DNA of 36,048 nucleotides, from positions 1-36,048 of the IMG/VR virus record IMGVR_UViG_3300010885_018955. One strand, 5' to 3'. Numbering within the stretch: position 1 is the stretch's first letter; the number at the start of each line of letters is the position of its first letter. Positions 13,101-21,793 of this stretch are shown piece by piece. The notes under the pieces are model-generated. The model did not search any database and was not told where the DNA came from. It was given only the letters and a program-made list of their open reading frames with translations. The DNA comes from a virus. The translations under genes and the position numbers were made by a program.

Positions 13101-14791
13101 TGCGCCACCCTCTTGCCGTTTGCGTCGTATTGGATGACGCGTGGCGCGGAAGCTGGGGTTGAATTTGGCGCCGGGCCTCGCTCACGTGCTGGGCCAAGCT
13201 CTGGAACGCGAGATTGGGCTGGCCCAGACGATGCCCGCATTTCCATAACAGCCGTGCGCCTGTTCTGTTCCTTTTGTGCAAGCACCAAGGCGGAGTCGCC
13301 TATTTTGGGGAAGTATTGCTTATCTGCATTTTCAAATTCAGATGGTTGAATGTTCGCGCCTGACTCCCTTCGCAGAGTTGCGTTGATAAAATTGCGTTTT
13401 GCCTGTTCCAACGACTGATACTCGGCCGAGGATGTAATGTTCCCGATGATCGGGATTTTCCCCCTGGCCGCTTCAATGGAACTTGTGCCCACGTGCTCTA
13501 ATTTCGATATAATCCCCTCGGCCTCAGTCATGCGATGACTATATAAAGCGGCTTTCGATTGATCTTCCGTCGGGAGTTTCCCCTCCTTTTCCGGGACAGA
13601 CCCAATGCGGTTGCCCAAAGTCCCATTCGGCTTGAGAACAAACAGCGCCGGCTTGCCATTTTCGTCCTCTACGGTGACGTAAGATGGCACTTTGTTGGCA
13701 AAGTTATCAGCCCTGTTCTGAGCGCGCTCGGTTTGCGCGTCGGCACGGTTCTGTTCCGAGATCTTCCGGTTCTCCAATCGCACCCGCTCTTGCTCTGCTA
13801 GGCGATCCAGCCGATCCGCTTCATGCAGATACCCTTGCGCGCGGCTTCGGATAACCGAGTCCGGGTCTCCCAATCCGGCGTTCCCCCTCGCCCGCATTTG
13901 CGCCGCCCTGCCTTGCAGCGCCTCGATATCAACCCCCGGCGTAACGGTGGACGTGGCGCCGATCATGGTTTGCGGTCCCGTTGCCGATGGGGGCGCCCCT
14001 GGAGCTCTACTGCCGGGCTGATAGCCAATGTTGTAGAAGCGATGCCGCCCGATGTCTTGCGCTTGTCCAGTGGCCCAGGATGGCGTCTCACGGCCCAATG
14101 CTGCATGTGCAGTCGGGCTATAGAAGTGCGTGGCTCCATTCGTTGGGTCAGGCGCGACGCCACCAAGAACTGGCGCGATATTCGCCAAAATACGCTGATA
14201 TTCAGGAGAATTTGGGTCTAGCTTTTCCAGTTTGGCGCGCGTGGTCGGATTGTTCCATGGCTCAAACTGGTTTGGTTTGAAAATAACAGATGCGGCATCC
14301 TCCCCCGACTGTTTCATCCGGTTCTGAATAACCGATGCAACCGCCCTTTGTCCTTCCGGCGGCTCGCCCGCCGCTTCGCCATGCACCGTCCGAACGATCT
14401 GATCGGTCGCTGGGTCTATGCCATTCGGAAGGTTGGCCGCGACAAACGGCCGCAAATTGGCAACAGGTGCCGGTGGCGCGATAGGCTGCCCCGCCACCAT
14501 CGCCGGCATCCCAGACAACGGCGGTTGCGTAGGCTCAGACATGCCGCCCATATATTCTTGCCGGCGCTTTTCCTGATCCTTGCCGATCTCGTCCATCTTG
14601 CTATCGGCAAACCGCGCCTCATACCCGCCCATCAGCGCCTGCGCCAACCGGCTGAGACCCTGCAACGGATGCTGGATCGGAGATGCGTCCACCCCCGATT
14701 GCATCAACTGTTCAGCGAACCGCCGCTGCCGCAGGATGGAGGCAAGCTGCGGATTGGCAAGCTCCAACATGCCGATGTCTTGGTATGCCAT
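13097..14791 (-). CDS. Virion protein with SleB-type cell-wall hydrolase domain
   Basis: 564 aa from the ATG at 14791, 1 nt after the previous stop; a longer in-frame start at 14926 is rejected. Residues about 130-253 are a SleB/Hydrolase_2-like lytic domain. It runs IVRTVHGEAAGEPPEGQRAV with catalytic-type E139, then ASVIQNRMKQSG, NQFEPWNNP, ATHFYSPTAHAALGRETPSW and IGRHRFYNIG. The first 125 residues are helical with a Pro-rich linker; the rest is a long charged helical region (about 310-390) and a globular end. It likely sits inside the virion and opens a hole in peptidoglycan during DNA entry. No separate endolysin was seen in the window, so it might also help lysis. Confidence 0.78.
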   Translation of the reverse strand: MAYQDIGMLELANPQLASILRQRRFAEQLMQSGVDASPIQHPLQGLSRLAQALMGGYEARFADSKMDEIGKDQEKRRQEYMGGMSEPTQPPLSGMPAMVAGQPIAPPAPVANLRPFVAANLPNGIDPATDQIVRTVHGEAAGEPPEGQRAVASVIQNRMKQSGEDAASVIFKPNQFEPWNNPTTRAKLEKLDPNSPEYQRILANIAPVLGGVAPDPTNGATHFYSPTAHAALGRETPSWATGQAQDIGRHRFYNIGYQPGSRAPGAPPSATGPQTMIGATSTVTPGVDIEALQGRAAQMRARGNAGLGDPDSVIRSRAQGYLHEADRLDRLAEQERVRLENRKISEQNRADAQTERAQNRADNFANKVPSYVTVEDENGKPALFVLKPNGTLGNRIGSVPEKEGKLPTEDQSKAALYSHRMTEAEGIISKLEHVGTSSIEAARGKIPIIGNITSSAEYQSLEQAKRNFINATLRRESGANIQPSEFENADKQYFPKIGDSALVLAQKEQNRRTAVMEMRASSGPAQSRVPELGPARERGPAPNSTPASAPRVIQYDANGKRVAQ

Positions 14792-14792
14792 C

Positions 14793-16202
14793 TCATGCGA
14801 CCTTCCGGTAATCGACACCAAGGAAACCGCCGCCAATGTCGCCAACAGCGTCAGGGCGAACCTTGGCGACGTCCTGCGCCATGACGCCGATCTGATGCGG
14901 ACCGCCCGCCTTGTATCGGTAGGCATAGAGCGGCAACCCTCCGTCCGTCTTGCCGACGCGGCGGATGTCGGTCTTTAGGCGGCGGTCGGATGCAAGCAGT
15001 GGTGCCATCGTTGCATAGGCGGCGGGGCCGTATTTGATAGCCGCGCTTCCGAGCGTTCCCGCCAGACTGGCAAGCCCACCCATAGCCGCCCCAGACCGCT
15101 GTTGCGCCGAATTGTAGGCGTTCAACTGACCCGCATAGTTGCTGTTCACAGCCCCGATATAATCGGTCGGCGCCACCTGCGTTTGAGGCGTCTGCTGCAA
15201 TTGCGGCACCCCGACCTGTTGCCCGGTCAGCAACGCCGCCGCCTCGTTGGTCGGTTGCGCCCGCAGCGCCAAGGCCGTCTGCATGGCCTGCGTTGCCTGA
15301 TTGCCCTGCCCGCCAGCAAGCGATGCAATCTTGGCCTGCTCGTCGAGCGGGATCGCGCGCAACTGCCCGGCCTGGCCGATGGCCTGCCCGGTCAACTGCT
15401 CAGCGTTCAAGATCGTCTGCTGCCGGCTATCGTTCTGAGCTTGGTTCATCTGCGTGTAGGCGCGGTTCCATTGCTCCGAACCCTCGGGAACGCCGCTGTT
15501 CAGCAACCTTGTGCGAAGCTCATCCTCTTGCTGCTTGAACTGCGGTTGCAACCGGCTGTTCGCCGCGTCGATGGCCTGCTGACGCACCGAACCGAAGTCT
15601 GTGTTGAACGGCTGCGAGGCGATCTGTCCGGCGCGTTGCGTGGCGCCCATCGACGTGCCAAGCGCCACATCTCCGGCGCCCTGATAGTCGCGGCCATCGA
15701 ACGGCGTGGCAAGCATCCCAGACACCGTGCCAAGCTGGCGGTTCGCCGCCTCGCCATAGGTGGTTTGCGCTTCCTTTGACAGATCATAAAGCCGTTGATT
15801 TTCCGGTGACAACGAAGTCGTCATCGTGTAGCTATCAATATCGGCAGGCTTTTGACTTTCGTAATACTTACGAGCGCCAACGTCAGACCATTCAGTGTCG
15901 CCGCGTTCCGCCGCTGCCGCCCGCGCGCTCTCGACCTGGGAATTGACCCAGTTCACACCGCCAGGATCGGCCGAGTTGTTGCTATAGGTGATGGACCCGT
16001 CCGGTCCCACCTGATTGACGCGGTTCAGCGCCGCCTGGGTCCGGGCCGTCTTTTCGTTCATGACGCCTTGGGCTTGCGCCGTCGCCACCGGATCGGGCGG
16101 GGGAGGTGCAGAACCTCCGCCACCGAGAAACCGCTTGCGGTGCAGGCCCAGAACCGGCCGGTCTACCCCGGCGACACGATGTGTCCGGCGTTCGGTGTTC
16201 AT
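14793..16202 (-). CDS. Internal virion protein with a C-terminal mini S74 chaperone domain
   Basis: 469 aa. After a Pro-rich start (GGGGSAPPPPDPVATAQAQG) the body is Gln/Ala-rich and helical, as in ejection proteins, with a weak hydrophobic patch near 375-400. The last 65 residues are a short intramolecular-chaperone (Peptidase_S74) domain: SDRRLKTDIRRVG with S405 and K410 as the probable Ser-Lys autocleavage pair, then LPLYAYRYKAGG, HQIGVMAQDVAKVRPDAV and GFLGVDYRKV. Such domains normally end tail fibres and spikes and help trimer assembly. Here the domain is short and joined to a helical rather than beta-rich protein. Start and stop are coupled to the neighbours. Confidence 0.75.
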   Translation of the reverse strand: MNTERRTHRVAGVDRPVLGLHRKRFLGGGGSAPPPPDPVATAQAQGVMNEKTARTQAALNRVNQVGPDGSITYSNNSADPGGVNWVNSQVESARAAAAERGDTEWSDVGARKYYESQKPADIDSYTMTTSLSPENQRLYDLSKEAQTTYGEAANRQLGTVSGMLATPFDGRDYQGAGDVALGTSMGATQRAGQIASQPFNTDFGSVRQQAIDAANSRLQPQFKQQEDELRTRLLNSGVPEGSEQWNRAYTQMNQAQNDSRQQTILNAEQLTGQAIGQAGQLRAIPLDEQAKIASLAGGQGNQATQAMQTALALRAQPTNEAAALLTGQQVGVPQLQQTPQTQVAPTDYIGAVNSNYAGQLNAYNSAQQRSGAAMGGLASLAGTLGSAAIKYGPAAYATMAPLLASDRRLKTDIRRVGKTDGGLPLYAYRYKAGGPHQIGVMAQDVAKVRPDAVGDIGGGFLGVDYRKVA

Positions 16203-16678
16203 GCCGCCTCCTGCGTTTCACGTGGGCTGGCCCACCGGCTGCGATCGTATTCGCCGCGCATCATCGACCACACGCCTGCGTGAGCTTTCTGTGCAAAGTG
16301 GTGACGCAACACCGCCTCTTTCGTGAGGCCAGCGTGAGCCGCGAACTTCTCGGCCGGCCCGTTCCCGATCTGGATATGGCACACCATCTTGCGCGCCTCG
16401 ACCTGGCAGAACGGGTAATGCAGCAGCCCCGCGATGATATCCGGCCGGCACCACCGGATCGGGTGCGCCACCGACACGGCGGTAAGCTCGATCTGCCCGT
16501 ATTCGCGCAGGTAATCGTGAAAGATCGCCACCGCGAGCAACCGCCGGCCGGTCCCATCCACGATCCCAATCGGCATAGACATTTCCGGCGTAAGGCGACC
16601 GGCGCGCGGCAAGTGGCGAACCGCCCATCCAATCAGCGCGGCCTTTTGGGTCTCGGCAGGAAAGAACAGTTGCGGCAT
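16199..16678 (-). CDS. GNAT-like protein inside the structural operon
   Basis: 159 aa from the ATG overlapping the previous stop. A strand MPIGIVDGTGRRLLAVAIFH, then IELTAVSVAH, a segment YPFCQVEARKMVCHIQIGN, and a helix EKFAAHAGLTKEAVLRHHF. This order, ending in N..A..F..H.GL..EAV.R, is the second half of acetyltransferase folds of the GNAT type as found in phage structural clusters. The usual acetyl-CoA loop (Q/R-x-x-G-x-G/A) is not clear; Q-V-E-A-R-K stands in its place. It may modify a virion protein or be a non-catalytic relative. Confidence 0.68.
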   Translation of the reverse strand: MPQLFFPAETQKAALIGWAVRHLPRAGRLTPEMSMPIGIVDGTGRRLLAVAIFHDYLREYGQIELTAVSVAHPIRWCRPDIIAGLLHYPFCQVEARKMVCHIQIGNGPAEKFAAHAGLTKEAVLRHHFAQKAHAGVWSMMRGEYDRSRWASPRETQEAA

Positions 16679-18204
16679 TAGATGGCCCACCCACGTTCAT
16701 ACATCAGATCAAAGCTGTTCATCCTCACACTGATGGTCTGCGTCGAAACCAGCATGTGAATGCCAACACTGTAGCCGATACCGGACACCCCCGACCACAC
16801 CCGCTGCAAGGTAAACGCTTCGCCGCCCCACGTAGAGGTCCCCCACACACCCGACCCCCACACACCCGACGCTGGCGAGTTGCTATTGACGGTGGGCAGC
16901 GGTGACGTGTTGGCAAAATCCACATCAACCCCAAGCGAATAAGTCAATCGCCCATTGGTTTGCAGGACCGGCCGGCACATCGTGAACCGCTTGTTGGCGC
17001 CTCGGCCGCCGACATATTGGAAGCTGCCGATATATTTGGCCACCACGTCCGATCCGCTATCCCCCACGCCCGTGAGCGCCTGATAGATCATGCCATCGGC
17101 GCCGCCAAAATAGAGGCTCTGATCCAGCAACCCCCAGCAATAGGCGTTCATCCCCTTGAACCGGCACCAAGCGCCCGTGGTCGTATTCGCCACGAACTGC
17201 CAGAACACGGTGGCCGATTGCGGGACATTGACGATCATCATGGACTGATCGGTGAACAGCATCCCTTGCCATCCGGGCAAGGTGCCATATTGCGCCACGG
17301 CGGTTTGAGCCGCGTTCGCGATCTTGGCGCCCAGAGTGGTCGAACTCGCTCGGGTCGATCCATACAGCAGGTATTCGGTCAGCGGCTGAATGCCATCGGC
17401 GCAGATCAGCACCATGTCGGGCCCGGTTTTCATGAGGCACCGAGGCCCCGCCACCGGGATACCGACATTGAACACGCCGGTCAGCACCCAATTTGCCGCC
17501 GGATCGTCGCCGGAATACAGCAGGACCTCGCCCTTGGTTGTGACCGCCACGAACAGATCATCCGCCGCTCCGGCGCCGCTATCCCGCGTCCAAGCGCCGA
17601 TGGCGGCGATCTGTCCGCCTTTGCGGCAAAACGGTCCGAAATCAAACTCCGTCACCGCGCCCTGATAAGCGCCGGCCGTGGTGTACCAGACCGACAGCGT
17701 GCCCTCCTCGACGAAGAACACGCGAGCGGCATAGAGCATCACTTGAGATACAGCGGCCTCGGCCACGCCAACCAGAACGAGCGGCGTGATGGTGGCACCG
17801 TCGTATGCCCAGCAGTCATCCAGGCCCGACGCATTCGCCGCCAGTAGGCGCGGGACGCCCGCGCTGGCATGGTTTGTCCATGACCACACATCGGAGTTGT
17901 AGCCGGTCGCCAACGCCGCCCCGACCGTGCCCGTGGTCACATCGTAGATGGAGCCGCCGGCCGCCGCGAGCATTTCTGACGTGGAGCCGCCGGAGTAGCT
18001 GAACAAAGTCTGCACCGGGTCGGTTTCGGTCGTGTCGGCGAACGCAATCGACCCTTCCCGCATCCGCGCATACCCGGTTTCAGGAAACCAGTTGTCCAGC
18101 TGGCGCGCATCCTCTGGCGGCATTCCGTCCAGAGGGTCCCGCGTATTCCAGCCGCCGGTGGGCGCCGGAATGGAGACGGTATCGCCCGGCCCTTTCGGCG
18201 GCAT
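16678..18204 (-). CDS. P22 gp10-like tail nozzle / DNA stabilisation protein
   Basis: 508 aa, close to the 472 aa of P22 gp10. The opening SIPAPTGGWNTRDPLDGMPP then EDARQLDNWFPETGYARMRE is the conserved signature of this family (P..GGWN.RD....M...DA..LDN.FP). The remainder is a run of short beta strands with many Trp, Gly and Asp, as in a beta-propeller-like body. It would close the channel below the adaptor and retain packaged DNA. The ATG overlaps the stop of the adaptor gene (TGATG), so the two are made together as expected for sequential head-completion factors. Confidence 0.75.
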   Translation of the reverse strand: MPPKGPGDTVSIPAPTGGWNTRDPLDGMPPEDARQLDNWFPETGYARMREGSIAFADTTETDPVQTLFSYSGGSTSEMLAAAGGSIYDVTTGTVGAALATGYNSDVWSWTNHASAGVPRLLAANASGLDDCWAYDGATITPLVLVGVAEAAVSQVMLYAARVFFVEEGTLSVWYTTAGAYQGAVTEFDFGPFCRKGGQIAAIGAWTRDSGAGAADDLFVAVTTKGEVLLYSGDDPAANWVLTGVFNVGIPVAGPRCLMKTGPDMVLICADGIQPLTEYLLYGSTRASSTTLGAKIANAAQTAVAQYGTLPGWQGMLFTDQSMMIVNVPQSATVFWQFVANTTTGAWCRFKGMNAYCWGLLDQSLYFGGADGMIYQALTGVGDSGSDVVAKYIGSFQYVGGRGANKRFTMCRPVLQTNGRLTYSLGVDVDFANTSPLPTVNSNSPASGVWGSGVWGTSTWGGEAFTLQRVWSGVSGIGYSVGIHMLVSTQTISVRMNSFDLMYERGWAI

Positions 18205-19145
18205 CAGCGCGGCCCATACCCGTTGTCAGGGATGTTCCAATAATTCAGCAGGAAGTGCGCATTCCGCCGGCCCGACAGGCTGAGTTTCCCGTTGCCTCCG
18301 TCTTGCGCCATGGCGATGGAAAGCGACTGCTGAAACCGCTGCGTGAGCTTGCTTGTGTCCATCCCCTTTGCGTCGAAGAATTTGACCTTCAACCCGTTGA
18401 TCATCACCCGATCAGGGAAGATGTTGGTGTCAAGGTCGTGCTCCATCTGCGCCACGGGCGTGCCGATATAGTCGGTGGCCCAGTAGATGGAGTTGTATTC
18501 GTAGACCATTGTAAGCGACGGGTCGTTCGACCCAGGAGGAGGCCAAATGCGCCAAGCGCCAGGAAGCCGCCCGATCTGCCGCCAGTTGCGCCTTGGCGAC
18601 GTGGTGACGATCCCAGACCGCAGGAATTGATCCATCTGCGGCGATGTCGGCCCAAGCAACTCCCATCGGTTCGACCTGTCCCACCAGGTCGTGGCGACAT
18701 AGCTCTGAAAATCGACCGGGATAGGATAGGTGTCCTTGGCGAACGTCAGCGTTACCGTGGTCGCGGTGTCCGTCGCCTCTTCGGAAATCGTGATCTGCGT
18801 GGCGCTGTCCACACTCAGCACGCGCGCTGATGGCACAAGGCCAACGCCCGTCACAACCCACGTTGTCGCCTCAATCGCGGACGTGTCCGGGATGTTGGTG
18901 ATAACGCCGCTGCCTGCGGTCAGATCGCCCGTGGACGATATCGCCACCTCGGTCGTGACGATGTTTTCGGTCTGCTGCGCGGTCCACGAATGTTGCTCTT
19001 GAAGCTCGTCCCCCAATTGGTTGATGAGCGCCATCATCTGTTGGTCAATGGCATCGCTGGACGATGCGATGCTGGCCGAAGTCGGGAATAGCCCCAACTC
19101 CGACCGCGCCGCATTGACCAGTTGCAGGAGCGTCCGCGTTCCCAC
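18204..19145 (-). CDS. Head-tail adaptor (gp4 / tail-tubular-A-like)
   Basis: 313 aa from a GTG. The N-terminal helix bundle reads LLQLVNAARSELGLFPTSAS, then QQMMALINQLGDELQEQHSW, the typical start of podovirus adaptor or tail-tubular-A proteins that ring the portal. An insert of about 80 residues rich in T, V and S (about 60-140, ending TVTLTF) looks like an Ig-like or other beta domain, making it longer than P22 gp4. The second half (IPVDFQSYVATTWWDRSNRW to DLDTNIFPDRVMINGLKVKF) continues the adaptor pattern. It sits between the repeat protein and the gp10-like protein, the right order for head completion. Confidence 0.68.
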   Translation of the reverse strand: MGTRTLLQLVNAARSELGLFPTSASIASSSDAIDQQMMALINQLGDELQEQHSWTAQQTENIVTTEVAISSTGDLTAGSGVITNIPDTSAIEATTWVVTGVGLVPSARVLSVDSATQITISEEATDTATTVTLTFAKDTYPIPVDFQSYVATTWWDRSNRWELLGPTSPQMDQFLRSGIVTTSPRRNWRQIGRLPGAWRIWPPPGSNDPSLTMVYEYNSIYWATDYIGTPVAQMEHDLDTNIFPDRVMINGLKVKFFDAKGMDTSKLTQRFQQSLSIAMAQDGGNGKLSLSGRRNAHFLLNYWNIPDNGYGPR

Positions 19146-19148
19146 GGA

Positions 19149-20687
19149 TCACGCGATACGATAGAGCGTGTAGTTGTTCGACGATGTTCGCCGCGCACGG
19201 AATATTCCGCTGCTTTGGTCCGTCGCCGCCGCGTTCGATGCCACCACCATGTTGCCAACAAGCGTCCAGTTGGTGTTGGTCGTGATGGTGATGTCCTCGG
19301 CCGCTACCGTCGAGATGTTGATGACGACGAAATCAAAGGCATAATCATCGGCGCTCGCGACCGGAAGTATCGCCTGCCAGGATGTCGCAGTCGGAAGCTG
19401 ATAGTTCGCCGCCGCGCCGCCGCCCTGGTTGGCAGTGATGATCCCGGTTGCCAGTTCCGCCGCCGTCAGGGTGACGGCCACGGTTTTCGCGGTTGGCGTC
19501 GGCTGCAACACCATCCGCATACGGCTGTTCTGGATGATGCCGGCTAGTCGGCCGGAAGCCGCGTTGATGGCGGTCATCACGACAGAGCCGCCGTCTCCGG
19601 TGCCGGTTGAAGTGCCGATTGTCAGGTTGATCGCCCCAGCGTTGCCATCGGTAGACGTGGCCGCACCAGACGTGAGGGTGATAGCCCCACCGTTGCCGGT
19701 AGCACCTGCCCCCGACGCCCCGCCGGTGACTGCAACGGCACCGCCAGTGTTTGTGCCTGCACCGGCGCCACCGATAAGGCTCGCGGAGCCGCCCGTGCCA
19801 TTGGTAGACCCAGCGGCTCCACCACGGACCGTTGCTGCGCCGCCAGTGCCCGTTGCGCCAGCCCCGGAGGCGCCGCCCGTGACGGTGACAGCCGCGCCAT
19901 TGCCAGTGCCCGCGCCTGCGCCGCCGGTAAGCGAAGCAACACCACCCGCGCCGTTCGTCGCCGCCGAAGCCCCGCCGGCCATTGTAAGCGCCCCGCCCGT
20001 GCCAGTCGCACCTGCACCCGATGCGCCACCCGTGACAGTGACAGCCGCACCCGCACCGGTCCCGGTCGATGTGCCGCCAGCGATGGCGACAACGCCGCCG
20101 ACACCGTTGGTCGCACCCGACGTGCCGCCCGCGATTTGGACATACCCCGCCGATCCAGCCGACGAACCATCGCCGCCGAGGATCGTGATGATGCCGCCAG
20201 TGCCGGTGCCCGACGACGTTCCGCCGACCATGTTGACAGCGCCGCCGTTGCCGTTGGTCGACAGCGCCGCCCCAGAGGCGATGGTGACAGCCCCACCGTT
20301 ACCAGTGGCGCCGGTGCCAGACGCACCGCCCGTGAGAAGCGCCTGGCCGCCAGACGAAGCACCAACACCAGCGCCGCCTTGAACGCGAGCGATACCACCC
20401 AAGCCAGACGTGGTGCCGCCGTTGCCGCCCAAAACCTGCCCGGTGCCACCATTGCCAGTCGCGGTAGGCGTGCCACCGATAAGCGTCAGTGTGCCGCCCT
20501 GCACCGCACCGGAGCCGGTTGCGGTCTTGCCGCTGATCACGAATGGCGATGGTGATGCTTCTGGCACACCGGTCAAACCACCGAGGGTAATGAACAACCC
20601 CTCTGGATTGCCGTTGACCCAAAGGTTTGCCATTTGCGCCGGAAACCCAAAGGTCATCAGCGCCGTGATGGATGTGGCTTGCGTCAT
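19149..20687 (-). CDS. Gly-rich repeat virion protein (probable fibre)
   Basis: 512 aa. The first 70 residues form a non-repetitive head (ITALMTFGFPAQMANLWVNG). Residues 71-372 are near-perfect repeats of GG-x-S/T...GxGG-hydrophobic strand, with unit lengths cycling 18, 17, 16. Residues 373-512 are a beta-rich cap with a Gly/Ala loop (ITANQGGGAAANYQLP) and an aromatic end (NNYTLYRIA). The repeat should fold as a regular beta-solenoid or Gly-II-type rod, and the cap as a trimeric tip. It lies among head genes rather than with the tail fibre at 10747, so a capsid-surface fibre is a fair guess. Receptor binding, capsid decoration or glycan binding are all possible. Confidence 0.7.
   Translation of the reverse strand: MTQATSITALMTFGFPAQMANLWVNGNPEGLFITLGGLTGVPEASPSPFVISGKTATGSGAVQGGTLTLIGGTPTATGNGGTGQVLGGNGGTTSGLGGIARVQGGAGVGASSGGQALLTGGASGTGATGNGGAVTIASGAALSTNGNGGAVNMVGGTSSGTGTGGIITILGGDGSSAGSAGYVQIAGGTSGATNGVGGVVAIAGGTSTGTGAGAAVTVTGGASGAGATGTGGALTMAGGASAATNGAGGVASLTGGAGAGTGNGAAVTVTGGASGAGATGTGGAATVRGGAAGSTNGTGGSASLIGGAGAGTNTGGAVAVTGGASGAGATGNGGAITLTSGAATSTDGNAGAINLTIGTSTGTGDGGSVVMTAINAASGRLAGIIQNSRMRMVLQPTPTAKTVAVTLTAAELATGIITANQGGGAAANYQLPTATSWQAILPVASADDYAFDFVVINISTVAAEDITITTNTNWTLVGNMVVASNAAATDQSSGIFRARRTSSNNYTLYRIA
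19572..20477 (-). repeat. Coding tandem repeat with 51-residue (153-nt) super-period
   Basis: Residues 71-372 of the Gly-rich protein divide into 18 units. From residue 220 on the lengths are exactly 18-17-16 three times over; residues 120-170 are also 18-17-16. The remaining triplets are 16-17-16. Type members are GGASGAGATGTGGALTMA, GGASAATNGAGGVASLT and GGAGAGTGNGAAVTVT. The three classes keep their own sequence character (ATGTGG, ATNGAGG, GTGNG), which shows that the 51-residue block duplicated as a whole. Confidence 0.8.
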
Positions 20688-21268
20688 GCCGCCGCCCCTT
20701 CCTTGGCCATGAGTTGCGCGACCTGCGCCTGCAACTCAGCGATCACGCGGTCCTGTTGCTCTTTCATTGCGATCAGGGCGGCGGAACGGGCGTTGTCGCC
20801 GGCCGTCTCCATGAACCGCTGAGCCTTCAGCACCATCTCCCGCGCCCCCATCCCCAACTTGGCGATGCCGGTCTCTTGCAGCTCCGCGAGCTGTTCGACG
20901 GTGTGGATGGACACCATCCGCATCCGGTCAACCATGTCCGGCTCGTTGGGATAAAGCGTCGCGATCGGGATACCATCGGGCACCTGCTTGCGCCCATCCT
21001 GGTAGGCCGCCCACTGCGACGGAAACCGCATCTTGTCGATTTCCGTCACTTCGTGGGTTGGCGCCCAGAGATTGCGCTCGCCGGACTGCCAGATGCGAAC
21101 CATGTCCACACCGATGAACGGCGCTTCGCCATTGGCGATGGCGGCATTCCCGTTGCGAACCGACGCGCGGTAGAACTCGGCATTGGAGCGGTTGCCGTAG
21201 CTGACCACCCCGACTTGCCCGCCAGGACCACCCCACTGGATGTCCTGGCTTGGAAGGAACTCGCTCAT
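20684..21268 (-). CDS. Conserved-type virion protein with C-terminal coiled coil
   Basis: 194 aa. It starts MSEFLPSQDIQWGGPGGQVG. A middle signature is QVPDGIPIATLYPNEPDMVD followed by IHTVEQLAELQETGIAKLGM, and the end is a long helix with AALIAMKEQQDRVIAELQAQ likely to form a coiled coil. The words VPDG.PI..L.P..P..VD.....IHTVEQLA recur in small structural proteins next to capsid genes of podoviruses and some siphoviruses; the function is unsettled. It follows the decoration-type gene (1-bp overlap) and is coupled to the Gly-rich protein by a 4-bp overlap, which suggests it may anchor that fibre. Confidence 0.6.
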   Translation of the reverse strand: MSEFLPSQDIQWGGPGGQVGVVSYGNRSNAEFYRASVRNGNAAIANGEAPFIGVDMVRIWQSGERNLWAPTHEVTEIDKMRFPSQWAAYQDGRKQVPDGIPIATLYPNEPDMVDRMRMVSIHTVEQLAELQETGIAKLGMGAREMVLKAQRFMETAGDNARSAALIAMKEQQDRVIAELQAQVAQLMAKEGAAA

Positions 21269-21789
21269 CAGTCGTTGGCTCCCACCGAAAGGCCCGTTAG
21301 GATCGCAATCCCGACGTTGGCAGCCGCAGTGGCGTTAATGACCCCGCCACTGACCGCAACGCTGGTGCCGCCAGCGGCAGTTGTCGTAAGCCGCCCCGCC
21401 GTGGCGCCAGTATGCAGCGCGGTGAAGGCCGTCGAGCCGGTGGCGCAGTTGATGGAGGCGTTGTAGCCCGCGACCTGCATCCACAGGTATTGCCCGGCTG
21501 TCCCGGTCGCACCCGCAATGCCCAATCGCTGCCCGAGCTTGGACAGTGCCAGCGTGTTGGTGACGGCCTTGACCTCCCACGTGCTGTTCGTGGTGACGAT
21601 CAACGCATCACCGACCGTGCAGGTCGATGCGGCTTCGAGCATCACGAAAATCCAGGTGCTGCCGTCGCTGCCTTGCACATGCGTGCCTGGAGTGAAGCCA
21701 CGACCGGGATATTCCGGCGTGGTTGCACTGAGCGTGTAAGCCTGCGCGAAGTTGATGCCGCCAAGCGGCGTATTGACGTATGCGGTCAT
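21268..21789 (-). CDS. Capsid decoration / cement-type protein
   Basis: 173 aa, nearly all short beta strands rich in Thr, Ala and Gly, e.g. FTPGTHVQGSDGSTWIFVML, CTVGDALIVTTNSTWEVKAV and QYLWMQVAGYNASINCATGS. Lying right behind the major coat gene (4-nt gap), with small size and beta structure, it is the usual position and form of a capsid cement or head-stabilising protein (DUF2190-like). There is no signal peptide or enzymatic motif. The alternative is a minor head protein. Confidence 0.58.
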   Translation of the reverse strand: MTAYVNTPLGGINFAQAYTLSATTPEYPGRGFTPGTHVQGSDGSTWIFVMLEAASTCTVGDALIVTTNSTWEVKAVTNTLALSKLGQRLGIAGATGTAGQYLWMQVAGYNASINCATGSTAFTALHTGATAGRLTTTAAGGTSVAVSGGVINATAAANVGIAILTGLSVGAND

Positions 21790-21793
21790 TGGA

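Noticed and set aside
14792-14926. Longer start for the SleB-domain gene, giving an apparent N-terminal signal-like helix
   Set aside because: The added 45 residues are antisense-like, Arg-rich and overlap the S74 gene by over 130 bp, while an ATG sits 1 nt after that gene's stop.
19429-20382. 317-codon open frame on the plus strand with Pro/Val/Ala repeats
   Set aside because: It is the mirror of the Gly-rich repeat gene; GC-rich repeats keep the opposite strand open. The product is pure low complexity and lies inside the late operon on the wrong strand.
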